From Chalara sp. BL73 (taxonomy: Eukaryota; Ascomycota; Leotiomycetes; Helotiales): a DNA stretch of 64,000 nucleotides. Made by a program: the position numbers and the translations under genes. The stretch is from assembly GCA_918026815.1 (NCBI GenBank), contig CAKJVC010000075.1, positions 124,001 through 188,000 of the forward strand. Reading direction: 5' to 3'. The notes beneath the pieces were generated by a model. That model was not told the origin of the DNA. It saw only the letters and a list, made by a program, of their open reading frames with translations, and ran no database searches. Positions 22,232 through 34,635 of this stretch are shown piece after piece (positions within the stretch are counted from its first letter, which is position 1; each line of letters starts with the position of its first letter).

Positions 22232-23798
22232 TAATAGGGAGGTAGTTACGGATGGGCTGAAGAAGAAACTTGTGTACCAGACTCACCGGTGCTTACCAGA
22301 TGCAGAGCGTATGTCCCGTAACGTACTTTATAAGTGAGTGTCCCATGTATGCGATTTAGTTGTTAACTATAAAACCCGCAATAACCAATTAAATTGCCCC
22401 ACACTTAAGCCTCTCAGCGAGGATATCACGTCTCCGTAAACCATTTGAACCATTTCCTTCAATAGCCCCGTACCATTGAGTCGTATTCAGTCTTTCTCAT
22501 CCTTCCATCCCCAATGAGTGAACCTCTAGCTATATTCATGGCCTTCTCTATGCATGTGGCCTCATCTAAAACGACCATCCTGGCCAGCTGAGGCGACACG
22601 AAGCGTGTCATTGGCAAAGTCCTACTTATAGGTGCTTTAGTCGATCAGTCCAGCCAATATTACTGGCAGTCATACTCAGTCATCTAGACCAAACAAAATG
22701 CGCCCATCAGCTCTTCTTATGTGTCTTATCTACCACAATGCGGCATAAAAGGATCTGAGTTACAGTTCCCCTGCAGTGTACGACCACGTAGTTAGACAAT
22801 GATGTTTCAGCCTTAGGAGCTTCGGGCGTCAAGAGTAGTGAGAAATAAGAAGTTGGGGCTGAAGAACACGCCTCATTTCCGGCTGTACTAATTGGAGACA
22901 TGGCGGCCTCGGCTTTGGTGTCGGTGAGCATGATGGGGCAACAGGCGAGATAAAAAGGGGAGGTTATCTTCTTTTCCTTACCCGTAAATGTTTCCAGTTA
23001 GAAGTTTCTTTCTCCTATAGAACTCTTACTTCCCCATTCTCACGGTTGCTGTCCTTGCAACCGTCCTCTTTTTAAATATGAAATACTTATCAATTTTTTG
23101 TTTTTGGTCCCTTGCGTTTTAGCGTCCAAAGAAAAACAGCAAGCCGCCAGCAGTTATGCATCTGAACTTGTGGTAAATGCCACTACAGGCGCACCTTCAC
23201 TTATTACATTTTCTGCAACCTCCCACTCATTTTCGCCTACGACGGATATCTCGCTCCGCAGTCAGCTTATGAGAAATCAATACAAGCTCCATGAGCGGCA
23301 ACTTCGCCATCCTAGGTGCGCAAGTGCGTGATCTGGAGTGGAAAATGGACGACTGGGGCAGTCCCAAAGAAATGCGAGACAGTGTTGGTAGCAAGGTTGC
23401 GGGGGTTGATAGAATTGGGATCACGGGCACCTAACGGAAGACCCATAGTATCTTCGTAGCCTGCGGTGATTTCTTTGTCGAGTTACTTGTACTTGGTTGA
23501 TTGTCGCGAAGGTGAGTGGAAGTGAGGTGGAGGTTGTGGGGGAAGTCATTGCTGCTCTTGGGGGATGTTAACAAAGTAGGGTGGTATTTGCAGTCTAGGC
23601 GCAGGGCAGCGCATTCTTTCACTGAATTGCGAACTTGGAAAGCGTACGTGAAATGGAACTGACTAGCCAAGGAGTGAATGAGTAGTGTCCTTCTTCCCTC
23701 ACTATTACAATATTATATTGTGTACTATTTTAATACCCTTTAATACCATTTTTTGATTGCCTTCACGCCACGTGCATAATAAAGCCCTATTAATCACC
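22232..23798. other. Gene-free stretch with unassigned short frames
   Basis: A minus-strand frame at 22707-22931 (74 residues, with ATG at 22931) and a plus-strand frame at 23098-23331 are open but have no motif I recognise. Near 23280-23430 some codon-like text (GNFAILGAQVRDLEWKMDDW) suggests a relic, but I cannot place it in a family. Confidence 0.3.
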
Positions 23799-26560
23799 TC
23801 ATAGCAATGGTGCCTGCAGCGGTAGATTCCTGGAACTGGCGCCTACAAATACTTTCTTGGGATAACTGGATATAACCCAATTCTGCGATGCTGTATCCCA
23901 GTTCGAGACATCTCTTCTTGTCAGCTCAAATGTAATTATTCTTGACTCTCCGGCTGACAGCGGAACGTCATTGAAGCCACGGAGGACACGGATTGGGTCG
24001 GATGGGGCACCAAGAGAAAGATACTGTTGCGAGGGTTAGAATGGAATACCGTTATACGTGAAGATGTTACAAGCTTTGGGACTTTGGGAATGTAGACATA
24101 CCAGTTGCGCAATCTCGGTCCCACGGCGGGTACCAGTGTTCTTGATAGTCACAGACACAGTGTAAAGGACATCGTAGAGCTGTCTGTTGCCTCCAGCGCT
24201 ACCTCCAGCTGGGACTCTTGGCTGTGGGCTGGAGTCGAGTGATTTCTCAGGCCAGTTCTGAGGTTGACCTGTGGGAATGGAACCATTCAAAAATGGATAA
24301 ATATAGAGCGGCACCTCGTGAAACCCTGGTGGGAATTGAGCATTGGCTGGATTATAATCGATTGTGCCAAATGTTGGGGCGGCCTTGGTAAATCCAGTAG
24401 TTGGCTCATACGGACCTGGGTTGAGCTTGGTGATCTTGAGATCGGAATAGGCGTACGTTGTGTAAGACAAACCAAACCCAAACTCATATGACGGCGCAAT
24501 GTTGTTGGCATCGAAATAACGGTAGTCGATGAAATTACCCTCCTTAAAGTTCAACTGTGGTGGATCTTCCTCAAAGTGGTAGACAACATCGACTCCCCAG
24601 TCCTCACGCTTTTTGCCCCACGTGAACACGGACTTTGCTTGCGGATTGACGACGCCGTAGAGAACATCGGTGATAGCGTTGCCAGATTCTTGGCCTGGAA
24701 GACCAGCCCAGAGAATCGCGGTGATGTTAGGATGGTTCTTGAAATCCTCGACAATAACAGCGCCAACTGTGTGCAAAACAACAATTGTGTTTGGATGAAT
24801 TGATGCGACATACTCCACAAGCGCATCACCATTACCCCACAAGGTCAAGTTGTTGCGGTCTCCTCCATTGCCATCAACAGTAATGTATCGCTCACCACTA
24901 TTGGCATTGACGAAAACAATTGCTGCTTCGGCACCAGTAACAGCAGCCTTGATGGCCGCGAGGTCATAGTTGTTGCTTACGTTGGTGAAAGCAGTATTGT
25001 CCTTTGCAGCTTGCGCCTTCAGGGCCGTGACTGGCGCGATCAAATATGGGTAGTTGGCCGTTCCACTGCCCCATCCCATGGCAAGGGTGCCAATGTTGCA
25101 GCCTCGATCACCACATGCGTTTGGGCCCCCGGGATTGTCATGAGCATCCTCTCCGATCACGGCAAGACTCTTTGGCTTCTTCAGTGGAAGGACATTTTTA
25201 GTATTCTTTAGCAAGACTGTGGATGCACCTCCAATTTCACGAATGAGTCTAGCATGATCCGCCTGCACATCCACGTGAAAATTTATCTGCTCGAAGCCCT
25301 CTTGGGCCAGTGGATGACGATATCCAAATGTGCTCGAATTCCATGAGTTGAAGTTGACAGGAACTCTGTGAGTATCTCTGCCTACCTTGTAGTAGGCGGA
25401 CATGATTCGCACAACCATGTCGTCTAACCGCCATTGGGGAAGAGTACCATTCAGGACAGCTGCAGTGAGATTGGAGCCCCAGTAAGTATTTCCTGATGCC
25501 AAGCCTTGATCGCCCGCCATGGTTATATCGAGACCTGCCAATGCTGATGCAACGCCAGTATGTTGTGCCCACCAATCAGAAACGACAGCACCTTGGAAGT
25601 CCAATTCGTTCTTAAGAAGGTAGTTGACAGTGTAGCTGTTTTGCGATCCGTAGCTGTTATTTATCTGGTTGTAGGATGACATGATTGCGGCGGCTCCGGC
25701 ACGAACTGCATCAGCGAAAGGCCACAGATATAGCTCGTGCATGGTCTTGTCGTCTAAGTTGGCAGAGTACGCAAACTTGTTCGTGCCTTCATTGTTGGGT
25801 TCTCGGTACCGCTCTTGTTCATTCATGATGAAATGCTTTGCACAAGCAATGACACCCGCATCTTGGATTCCTTTTACGGATTCTGCTATCGCACGACCGG
25901 TCAAGACAGGATCAGGGCTGAAGCCTAGGTTTTGTTAGATTGTTGGTCTTGCTTTGAAATATCCAGTACGAACCTTCCCAGTTGCGTCCTCCAGCAGGAA
26001 CTCTTCCAAGCGGGCCGGCAACAGGGCCGAGTTGCATATCAATTCCCTTTCCGTTCATCTCCTCACCCATTGCTCGTCCGCGATCTTTGATTAGTCGCGT
26101 GCTCCATGTCGCAGCGGCATTTATTCCCGCAGGGAAAGCAGAGTTGAGATCGGCTGTTCAAGATCAGTCTCACGTAGAAAAGTACGAAGAAGATGCACAT
26201 ACCGAATCGAATTCCAAGTGGTGAATCTTGTAAACAGAGTCCTGTGAAATGTTAATTAAGTATTCCGGCGTTGAGAACATTTTGCCACCAACCGCGGAAC
26301 CCCAATCTTGGAATTGAGCCCGTATTACCCACACAAGCCTCGCCTTCCCATCCGACACCAGTCGTCAAATTGATCTTCTCTAAAAGAGTAAGTTGGCTCA
26401 CGAAGGCTTGAGCCTTGGCATAGGCGTCTTGCCAGCCATTGCCACCTCTCATCCAAGGAGAAGGGTATTTTGGTGGCGAGTAGTCACCACTATTTTGCGC
26501 ATTGGCAACAGCCGCCAGCACAGCAACACTGGCCACGGTGGTCGAGCTCGTGAACCACAT
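23799..26560 (-). CDS. Secreted GH3 beta-glucosidase
   Basis: It hydrolyses terminal beta-glucosyl residues, e.g. cellobiose to glucose, outside the cell. Minus-strand exons are 26293-26560, 26203-26241, 25974-26153, 24102-25924 and 23799-24023, with GT-AG introns of 51, 49, 49 and 78 bp; frames join exactly to 844 residues, normal for family 3 enzymes. A signal peptide opens the protein (VASVAVLAAVANAQ). The catalytic (beta/alpha)8 domain has the substrate-pocket text GRNWEGFSPDP, the KHF motif (CAKHFIMNEQE) and the nucleophile Asp279 in GAVVSDWWAQHTG. The second domain has GASTVLLKN and ILWAGLPGQESGNA. The C-terminal fibronectin-III-like domain has TIKNTGTRRGTEIAQL, then YLSLGAPSDPIRVLRGF. 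It is the last host gene before the AT-rich half; transcription runs away from it. Confidence 0.96.
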
Positions 26561-27719
26561 TTTGACAGGTGGCCGAGGTCAATTGATGTACAAGAAGCAG
26601 GAAACAATTGAACGAAGGACGCGAGGTAAGGGAGAGCAAACCCAGCGAGGAATCCTCGGGACTAAATAGTCCGCAGTGGAAAACATGGCCAGCATTCTTT
26701 TTAGGTAAGGATATGCAATATAGTTCAACGCTCGTCCTACGCGAAATTCGACGATGTAGCATTCCAGGGCGGCGAGCTGCACCCAAGCTCCCCGGCAACC
26801 CCTGTCGCTCTGCTCATCATCCCCCAGATCGGACGAGAAACCCTGCACAACAACATTTGGATGCTTGGTACCATATCACCACCCATGAAGAGCTCTGGGG
26901 TCCGGGGTAGAAATGAGCACGAAACTTCCCTGTGTGCAAGCTACCAAAGTGAAAATGCTCTCCGGCGTCCCGTAGGGTGAACAATATCAACCTCATCTGC
27001 CAAGTTAAACTAAATGCCCTACAATCGGACCGACAATTGGACGATAATTGGCATCATTGGTATTACTGCGCCCCTGGCATCGTGTATGTAGAGTGATGGG
27101 CTCTGCAGTCCCTGTGATGCAGTGAAATGCTGTTGTTCGGCATTGTGCACGCATTTCCCCTCACTTTGGCGGGGCTCTGCAGGCCTGTGTAAATAGCAAA
27201 GGTGGGTAAGGAAAGTTGCTGATTTCGATGATGTATCTGCACGTCGGGAAACTGGTAGCCTATGGCATTGCCGCGCTGAATGGAGTTGCGATGGAATGAT
27301 GGCTCGAGAACCAGAAAGACAGCGCGAGAATAGTCACGGATGGGAAATCCGAAGCCAGTGTATATGCTTTGTACCTGCATACGCCCCTCCAAGTAACGTG
27401 GTATCTTAGTCGCTGATGGTTATTATTATTGGTAAGTACTGTAGATGAGTAATGAGTAATGGATCAGTCAGTTGCCAACAACAAGCAAGCACACGGAGGA
27501 AGAACCGTTTGTACGACGGATGTGGCGCCCTGGGGAACCGCCGAGACCGAAGTTGTTCCGATGCCAAGAGAGTGGCTTGCTTGGGATCTCGTGACGTAAG
27601 GTTTATACCGGCCGGCAGTATGCACTGAAGAGGACATACAGTAAGGTCCGGACCAATCGGGCGGGGATAACCTTATTCGTTTTATTAATAAGGTAGCAAA
27701 ATGACAGCAGACGTCATTT
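26561..27719. promoter_or_regulatory. Upstream region of the beta-glucosidase and border of the gene-rich half
   Basis: The first few hundred bases hold the promoter and 5' UTR of the glucosidase on the minus strand. The remainder, to about 27.7 kb, has balanced composition and no gene I can support. Composition then falls sharply toward the AT-rich half. Confidence 0.5.
26895..26907 (+). promoter_or_regulatory. Paired CreA-type sites upstream of the glucosidase
   Basis: Two matches to SYGGRG (CTGGGG at 26895-26900 and CCGGGG at 26902-26907) lie one base apart, about 335-347 bp upstream of the glucosidase ATG. Closely paired sites are the form most often functional for the carbon catabolite repressor CreA/Cre1. 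Function here is inferred. Confidence 0.45.
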
Positions 27720-28119
27720 GGGTGCGGATACGGATACGCCGGGCGTATATCTTACTAAGCACAACCCCTATTTCCCCTTTCGGCACCACCACTTTACAAC
27801 TCCAAGTACTGAACACTTTTTCAATTTATTTAATTCAACTCTCGAATATTACACTTTGCAAAATGAGTTAATTCTACTTTTTTCAATTTATTTATTTGCT
27901 TATTTTAGCTAACATGCTTTTAGATTTAAATCCAGTTTAAGAACTTGCTTAAAAACGAGCTAGCTTTACTTTACTAGTATTTTTACTACTCGTAATTTAT
28001 TTAACAAAAAAAGCTTTGCTTAAAGCGATTCAAGCTTAGTTAAAATCACGTAAATACGCGTTTATTATACGACGAAACACGCGTACGAACTTAAAGCGCT
28101 TAAAAGTTACGTACGTGTG
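27720..28119. other. Transition into the AT-rich half
   Basis: AT content rises across this stretch and no gene is seen. The first 80 bp still hold TCC and CCC words, unlike the saturated elements further on. It directly abuts the 5' LTR of E1. Confidence 0.4.
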
Positions 28120-28469
28120 TGTTACGCGCATCGCTAACAGGCTTGTGCCTTAGGGGCCTGAGGCTCGGTAGACTTGGTTTACACAAAGAAACCCCTGGGG
28201 TAAGATCACGTGATGGATCATGGATCATGCTATGATCCACGATCCATGGATCATAGCGCTTGCAATGATTCAACCCACGAAGGAATCTATATAAGTAAAT
28301 AGCTTTTCTTTAAATAGGAGCTTCGTGCTCAACTTAATATAGTATTTTAACACTATACTGTTATCGGGATTTTACTTTTATATGTAATATACTTACTTTT
28401 TTCCAGACCAACAACTTTCGGACTAAGATTTTTTATTTATATCAGTTGTAAACTGATAAGACTGTAACA
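28120..28469 (+). repeat. E1 5' LTR
   Basis: 350 bp, TGTTAC...GTAACA. The outer part is nearly unmutated (AGGGGCC, ACCCCTGGGG) while the inner end is AT-shifted. It holds CACGTG at about 28208, a strong hairpin at 28213-28247 and a TATATAA box at 28288-28294. Confidence 0.93.
28213..28247. repeat. Inverted repeat (16-bp stem, GCT loop) in the E1 LTR
   Basis: The arms 28213-28228 and 28232-28247 pair at 15 of 16 positions around a GCT loop; both are built from GGATCAT-type words. The copy in the 3' LTR is partly broken by mutation. It lies in U3, upstream of the TATA box. Confidence 0.8.
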
Positions 28470-28510
28470 CTTTAAGCACTTTGTTTTGAAGTACTTGTAT
28501 TACGTACACT

Positions 28511-31500
28511 ATGTCGACAACTAGTTCAACTTTACGTACTTTTAAAAGCTTAGCGCTATTTGAAGCACTACTAATTCTACAGTTTGTTTATATGTTACAG
28601 CAAGTCAAACTACTTAAAGTTCAAGAACTTAAAACTTTTGATAGCAGTCGACAGCACTTTCGTTTATATGTTTCACAATGCGAAATTTATATCCGTATAA
28701 ACCTGCTATTTTTCGGAAGCTAAAAGCAAATAGTTTTGTAAGCAGTATTTTTTTTGACAAAAACCGCTTACGACTAAATTTTCACTTATTTGAAAAACTA
28801 TTTTGCGTATTTACACAACAAAAAAAAAATTAAAACTAACTTTATTTTTAACAGTCATAAAAAATACGTCAGTTAACTTACTTGTATATTCAGAAACACG
28901 AATAAAAAAATAAAAGCGGAACGAAACATTCAAGTATGCAAACAACTTACTAGTATAACGGAGTACACAGAACGTTTTAAGCTGCTAGCAGAAAAAGTAA
29001 ATTGAAACGATAAAGCTTTTACTGCGCTTTACTACAAAAGTCTTAAGAAAAATGTCAAAAATAATATTGTTTAAAAAGAACAGCTAACTAACTTTACTGC
29101 TATAAAAAACAAAGCAATTAAAATCGACACTAAACTGTATAAAAAACGCATAAAAAAAAAAAGACAGTATTTTTTAGAATTCAGCAAAAAGCAATACTTT
29201 TAGAAATCTTGTTATTACTTACTTATAAAACTAGATGCGTTCCAAAGAAAACTTAAACAAAAAACAAACTTATTTAAAAAAGAAATACAGTAACAACGTA
29301 ACAAAAAACTATACTTCGAATATAGCTTTCCGGGACATATAGCTAGCTTTTACCGCTAAAAGCAACTTTAGAAAAACAAAAAACAACTTAACGTAACAAG
29401 CAAAAAAAAATACAACAAAGCACTTAGCAAAGTTCTGGCCGTGCTTAAAGCCAAAAAACCAAAAATGCCAGAAAAAAAACTAGAACAACAACAGATCTAT
29501 ACTTAATATAACGCTACGTGCATCAAGTACGAAATAGAATGCAGTACAGCCTAGAAAAATAAATGCTTAAGTTGTTATTTCGACAAAAATAACGAATAGA
29601 AAAAAACTAGCAAAACTATAAAAAAATTTTTATTTTAAATAAATAAAGCAGCTATCGAATCAGAATCTAACAAAAATTGAAATATAAACTCGGAGCTAAA
29701 CCGGCTTTTAAGAATTTTCAAATCAAAAAAACGGATTTTGTATAAGTTACTATTAAGAGTTAATTAAAATAACTTTAAAGCACTTTTCAAAAGCTATATA
29801 GTTAACAACACTCCAGCAAAAAAAATCACACTTTAGCGTAAACTAGAAATCATTAATAATAAAATCTTTAAAAAAAAAACAAAACTAAAAAAAAAGAAAG
29901 CAAAAAAAAAAGCTAAAAAACGCAGCAAGTAAAAAGCAATGCTTGCGTTAAAATTAGTCGACAAGTCTAAAAAAAACAACGCAGCGCATTACCGATACTT
30001 ACAACATAGAACTTTTTATTAGACTGTATACTACACGAACTACTGCACATACTATTATAACACTAAGCAAACAGAGTAGTACTTAAAGCGAAAGCGAATA
30101 ATATACTTCGAAAATAACGAAAAAAAAAAAACAAAAAAAGAATTTTGCGCTTTCGGAGAAAAAAAACAATTATTCGTTAGAGTCAAGCTAAAAACATACA
30201 ACATAACAGCTATAATAAACTTCGAAGCTACAAGAAACTTCGTATTACTCGATATAATAAAGCATTTCGGAATATTTACACAAGTCAAAACTAACTTATA
30301 CACTTTTACAGTAGCAAACAGCACGAATGCATCGTACCGGAATAAGCTTGTAAATATTGAAATTACGAAGCTTTGAATAAACACCGGCGACTATATAAAG
30401 TAATTACAATTAAACGTTACCCGAATAAAACGGCATAAAATCATTTTAGAAATGCTATAAATTATAAAGCATAATTTAACGATTAACTAGCAAACAAAAC
30501 AGTTCGTTTTTGACAAATGCTAATATGCAGTCAAGTTTAAACTATTGACTATTAAGCTAACCGGAAGCAAAAACAAAAAAGCACGATTAAAAAAACTCGA
30601 CTAAAGCCTAAAAAAAGTTTGCGCTACTTTTAAAAAAAAGCTAAATTACTTAAACAAAGAATTACATACTAAAAAAGTGCTTAAAAAGTATAAAAAGTTC
30701 GAAAAGCTGTTTTCGGAAAAACAAAAACTCGCGGCTTTACCGAAACACAAACTATAAAATTATAAAATACTATTAATTGAAAAAGCAGTGCTTCTTAAAA
30801 AACTAATTTATTTATTATTCGAAAATAACTTGAGAACGCTTAAAAAGTTCATCGATTTAAGCTTAAAAAAAAGAATAATTAAAAAGTCAACATTACTAGC
30901 AAAAAGCTCGGTGTTATTTGTGCTTAAACCGGACAAAACCAAAAAGTTGTGCGTTAACTATCGGAAATTAAACAATATAACAATTAAAAATCGCTATGCA
31001 CTACTAAAAGCAAACGAAATAAAAAATCGCTTGCAAAAAGTCAAAATATTTACACAGTTAAACTTACGAAACGCGTACTATAGCGTGCGAATCAAAAAAA
31101 GCGAAAAATGAAAAACAGCTTTCGGAACTCGGTACAAACATTATAAGTTTACAGCTATGCCGATAAAACTTACAAATGTTTCCGCTACTTTTTAAAAACT
31201 AATTAACAATATTCTTATGCTATTTTTAAACGTTACTTGCATATACTATTTAAATAACATTTTAATTTATTCTAGCCGAAAAAAAAATTACGAAAATAAT
31301 GTTAAAGCAGTACTGTGTACGCTGTATAATACTGACATAAAACTCAAACTATCGAAGTGTCGATTTAAAGTTAAAAAAGTTATATTTTTGAAATATGTAA
31401 TTTCTACAAAAAGAATTAAAATGAATTTAGCAAAAATCAGATTTATCTTAAAATAAAATGCTTTAACATACGTTAAAAACGTACAGTCATTTGTAAAATT

Positions 31501-33550
31501 CGCTAATTTTTATTAAAGATTTATTAAAAAATATTCGGAATTAGTTACTTTATTAACTCGACTTACTCGAAAAAACGTAGTTTTTAAGTAGACAGCAAAA
31601 GCACAAAAAGCGTTCGACAAGTTAAAACAAGCTTTTACTACTGCTTTTATACTTTTTGCTTTCGATGCAGAAAAAAAAATCAAAATAAAAACAAATGCGT
31701 CAAATTACGCTTTAAAAGCTGTGCTTAGCCAACTTAACGCAAAAAAAAAATAGCAACTAACAGTTTATTATTTACGAAAGTTTACATTAGCAAAGCTTAA
31801 CTATAAAATATACGACAAAGAACTACTTGCTATCGTTAATGCGTTCCGCGAATAAAAAAAGTACTTAAAAAAATCCAAATACTAAATACAAGTGCTAACA
31901 AACTATAAAAATCTTATTGCTTTTACTACTACGAAAAAGTTGAACCGACGCTAAATTAAGTAAGCGGAAAAACTCGCTTTATACAACTTCAGAATTTTAT
32001 ATGTTAAAAAAACAGAAAATGCTAAAGCAAATGCGCTTAGCAAGAAACTAAAATATTTCTTTAACAAAACACATGTTTCGCACGCAGTGTTACGACAAAA
32101 AAAAGATTTATTAGTATTTAACAGAAAAAAACTTTTTTTAGCAACAAAAATAAAACACCGAGTAAAAAACTCAGAGTTTATTCAAGCTTATAAAAAGGAT
32201 TTTATAGCTACTAAAGCTTTCAACAAACAAAAGCAAAGATTTACTACAAACAGCTCAAAAATCTTTCGCTACTACGAGAAAATCTATGTTTTATTTACAT
32301 TCAGAACGACTTTTGTAACGAAACAACATAAACTACTCGCTTATGAACATCAAAAAATCGCTAAAACAATAAACAGAATTTTTAGAAAATATTACTTTCC
32401 AGAAATAAAAAAAACAGTTACTAGAATAGTTATCGAATGCGACACGTGTATCCGGAATAAAGCTTTACGCTATGCTTTTTATAAACTAATGCAATCGCCG
32501 ACTACTTCAAATAAACTATAAAAGTCTATCGCATAGAACTTCGTAGTAAAATTACTATTTTCTAAACAGCTAGTTTCGGGGAAATAGTACGATTTAATAT
32601 TTGTTATTGTGGAAAAAACCACTAAATACTGCTACTTAGAGCTATATTTAAAAAGCAGTACAGCAGAAGATTTAGCTTATACATTTCTTAAAGTCGTAGT
32701 TGCGAACTATAAAATTTTTACAAAAATTATATCGGACAAAAACAAGCTTTTTACATTCAAGTTTTAAACAACGCTTACTGCGCTTATAAAAGTCAAAAAA
32801 AAGCTATCGACAAGCTTTTATTTACAAACTAATAAATAAACAAAAAAACTTAATCAAACAATAAAAGCATACTTTAAATGCTATATAAACTACAAACAAA
32901 ACAATTGAGTCGAGCTTTTGCTGTTCGCACAGTTCGCATACAACAGTGCAATTAATAAAACAACAAAAGTATTGCTATTCTATACTAACTATAACTATAA
33001 GCCAAAAGCATACTATAAACTAAACAAAAATAAAGCACATTTACAGCTTGCAATAGTTAAAGTCGAACAATTACAAACACTGCATTTACAGCTAGCTGAA
33101 AACATAAAATTTCTTAACTAAAAATCTGCGAAGTACTACAATCGTAAGTATAGTAAAACACTACACTTTAAAAAAAGGAATAAAGTCTATTTTGTTAAAA
33201 AAAACATTAAAACCAAAAAACCAAGCAACAAACTAAATTACAAAAAGTTAAAACTATTTAAAATCAAACAAGTTGCAAAACTAAATGCATTCGAACTTTA
33301 CTTTTTTAAAACTATAAATATACACTCAGTATTTTTTGTTTTACTTTTTGAACTAGCACTAAAAAAAGCACCGCTAGCTTTACACACGGAAATTGAATTA
33401 ATCAACTTAAAAGCTAAATACGAAATCGAAAAAATTCTAAACTGCAAGTATATCAGAAAAAAACCAAAGTATTTAATTAAGTAAATCAATTACTCGAATT
33501 CAGAAAACACATAAAAACTAAAAAGAAACTTTAACTGTTTTAAAATGCTT
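28511..33550 (+). pseudogene. E1 gag-pol, broken by many stops
   Basis: The gag start is open from ATG 28511 (STTSSTLRTFKSLALFEALL) to 28723. RT is clearest at 30788-31460: VLFVLKPDKTKKLCVNYRKL and NNITIKNRYALLKANEIKNR, then the catalytic box read as YLNNILIY near 31240, where YLDD has become YLNN by G-to-A change. RNase H text follows (about 31600-31950). The integrase zinc domain is legible at 32330-32480 (YEHQKIAKTINRIFRKYYFP, ECDTCIRNKAL), and the core at about 32530-33120. A chromodomain ends the protein (AKYEIEKILNCKYI, KPKYLIK, about 33405-33483). Trp codons often appear as TAA, TAG or TGA. Chromodomains in this family direct integration to H3K9-methylated chromatin (family knowledge). 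Confidence 0.88.
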
Positions 33551-33719
33551 AAAAAGTTCTACTGTTAATATTTAAAAGCTTTAAGTGTAAAGCTCAAAAA
33601 ACGTTTCTAGAAAAAAAAAAGTTATAGTCAGCAAAAAAAGTGCTCGGCAGAACTTTAAGTGTACAAAATGCGTTATGCACATTCTTTAAGAAATTCTCGA
33701 GCTTGGCCTGTATAGCTTT

Positions 33720-34214
33720 TTAAGCTAACCGTTTTTCTTTTTTTAGAGCATCGAACTTATTTAGAAATGCGAAACTACGTCGCAACATTTCTTTTTTACG
33801 AGCGCGAAGAAACTTTTTTTGCGTACGGATCCGTTTAATCCGTGCAGAAATCTTTGCGGCAGCCGCGGCGAGTGCTTCGGCTTTTTCTTCGGCTTTAGCT
33901 TCGTTTTTTTTCAACTTTTTTTTCGCTTTGTTCAAGGACTTCCAGTTTTTAAAAGCAAAACTACTAGCATTACAACTAGAAAAACTACGACGTACACATT
34001 TAGCACAACGAGTTGACTTTTTTGCTTTTATGCATTTTATAGAATGTCGATTCCGAGCATGTTTCTTTTCGCAAGCAGTACACGGAATTATTTTTTCGCC
34101 AGTCAGAATTATTCGTTTTTTTAAATCTTTTTTTTCGATATTTTTTTTTAACGTATTTTTAAAACTAAAGCAATCGGCTGTACGCTTAGTTGTTATAATA
34201 AAAAAAAAAAGCGG
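33720..34214 (-). CDS. E1 antisense ORF: Cys-rich protein with charged helical tail, unknown function
   Basis: Reading the minus strand, the frame is open for 165 codons from just after a TAG at 34215-34217 to a stop at 33720, although the element's pol gene is full of stops. It reads TGEKIIPCTACEKKHARNRH, IKCIKAKKSTRCAKCVRRSF, then KNWKSLNKAKKKLKKNEAKA, an Ala/Lys/Glu-rich helical region and KFLRARKKEMLRRSFAFLNK. The Cys layout is C-x2-C ... C-x8-C-x2-C ... C, suggesting a metal-binding knuckle, followed by a probable coiled coil. No ATG near the TAG could be fixed as start. It begins about 70 bp inside the 3' LTR, pointing inward. Element C has a homologous ORF in the same place (55189-55764). 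I do not know a named family for it. Confidence 0.6.
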   Translation of the reverse strand, partial: PLFFFIITTKRTADCFSFKNTLKKNIEKKDLKKRIILTGEKIIPCTACEKKHARNRHSIKCIKAKKSTRCAKCVRRSFSSCNASSFAFKNWKSLNKAKKKLKKNEAKAEEKAEALAAAAAKISARIKRIRTQKKFLRARKKEMLRRSFAFLNKFDALKKEKRLA

Positions 34215-34285
34215 CTATGCGGCTTTCTACAATATTTTCTTAGTATACTTAAACATATAAACACGCTAGTCTAAGAAAGAAATAG

Positions 34286-34635
34286 TATTACGCGCATCGC
34301 TAACAAGCTTGTGCTTTAAAAGCTTGAAGCTCGGTAAACTTAGTTTACACAAAAAAACTTTTGAAGTAGAATTACGTAATAAATTATAGATTATGCTATA
34401 ATCCACGATTCATAAATTATAACGCTTGCAATAATTTAACTTACGAAAGAATCTATATAAGTAAATAGCTTTTCTTTAAATAAAAGCTTCGTGCTTAACT
34501 TAATATAGTATTTTAACACTATACTGTTATCGGGATTTTACTTTTATATGTGATATACCTACTTCTCCCCAAACCAACAACCCTCGGACCAAGATTTTCT
34601 ATTTATATCAGTTGTAGACTAATAGGACCGTAACA
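34286..34635 (+). repeat. E1 3' LTR
   Basis: 350 bp, same length as the 5' LTR. Here the inner (left) part is mutated (AAAAGC for GGGGCC in the other copy) and the outer right end is nearly intact (CTCCCCAAACCAACAACCCT). Confidence 0.93.

Larger units (their letters stand above)
28120..34635 (+). mobile_element. E1: full-length Ty3/gypsy LTR retrotransposon with chromodomain, degraded
   Basis: Two 350-bp LTRs (28120-28469 and 34286-34635) bound gag, protease, RT, RNase H, integrase and a chromodomain in Ty3/gypsy order on the plus strand. LTR ends are TGTTAC...GTAACA (the right copy begins TATTAC after mutation). No target-site duplication is visible (GTGTG before, CTTTT after), so an end may have been rearranged. 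Residual TCA, TCT and GA words in the interior show it is less heavily mutated than B, C and D. Transposition is not possible given the many stops. Confidence 0.93.
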
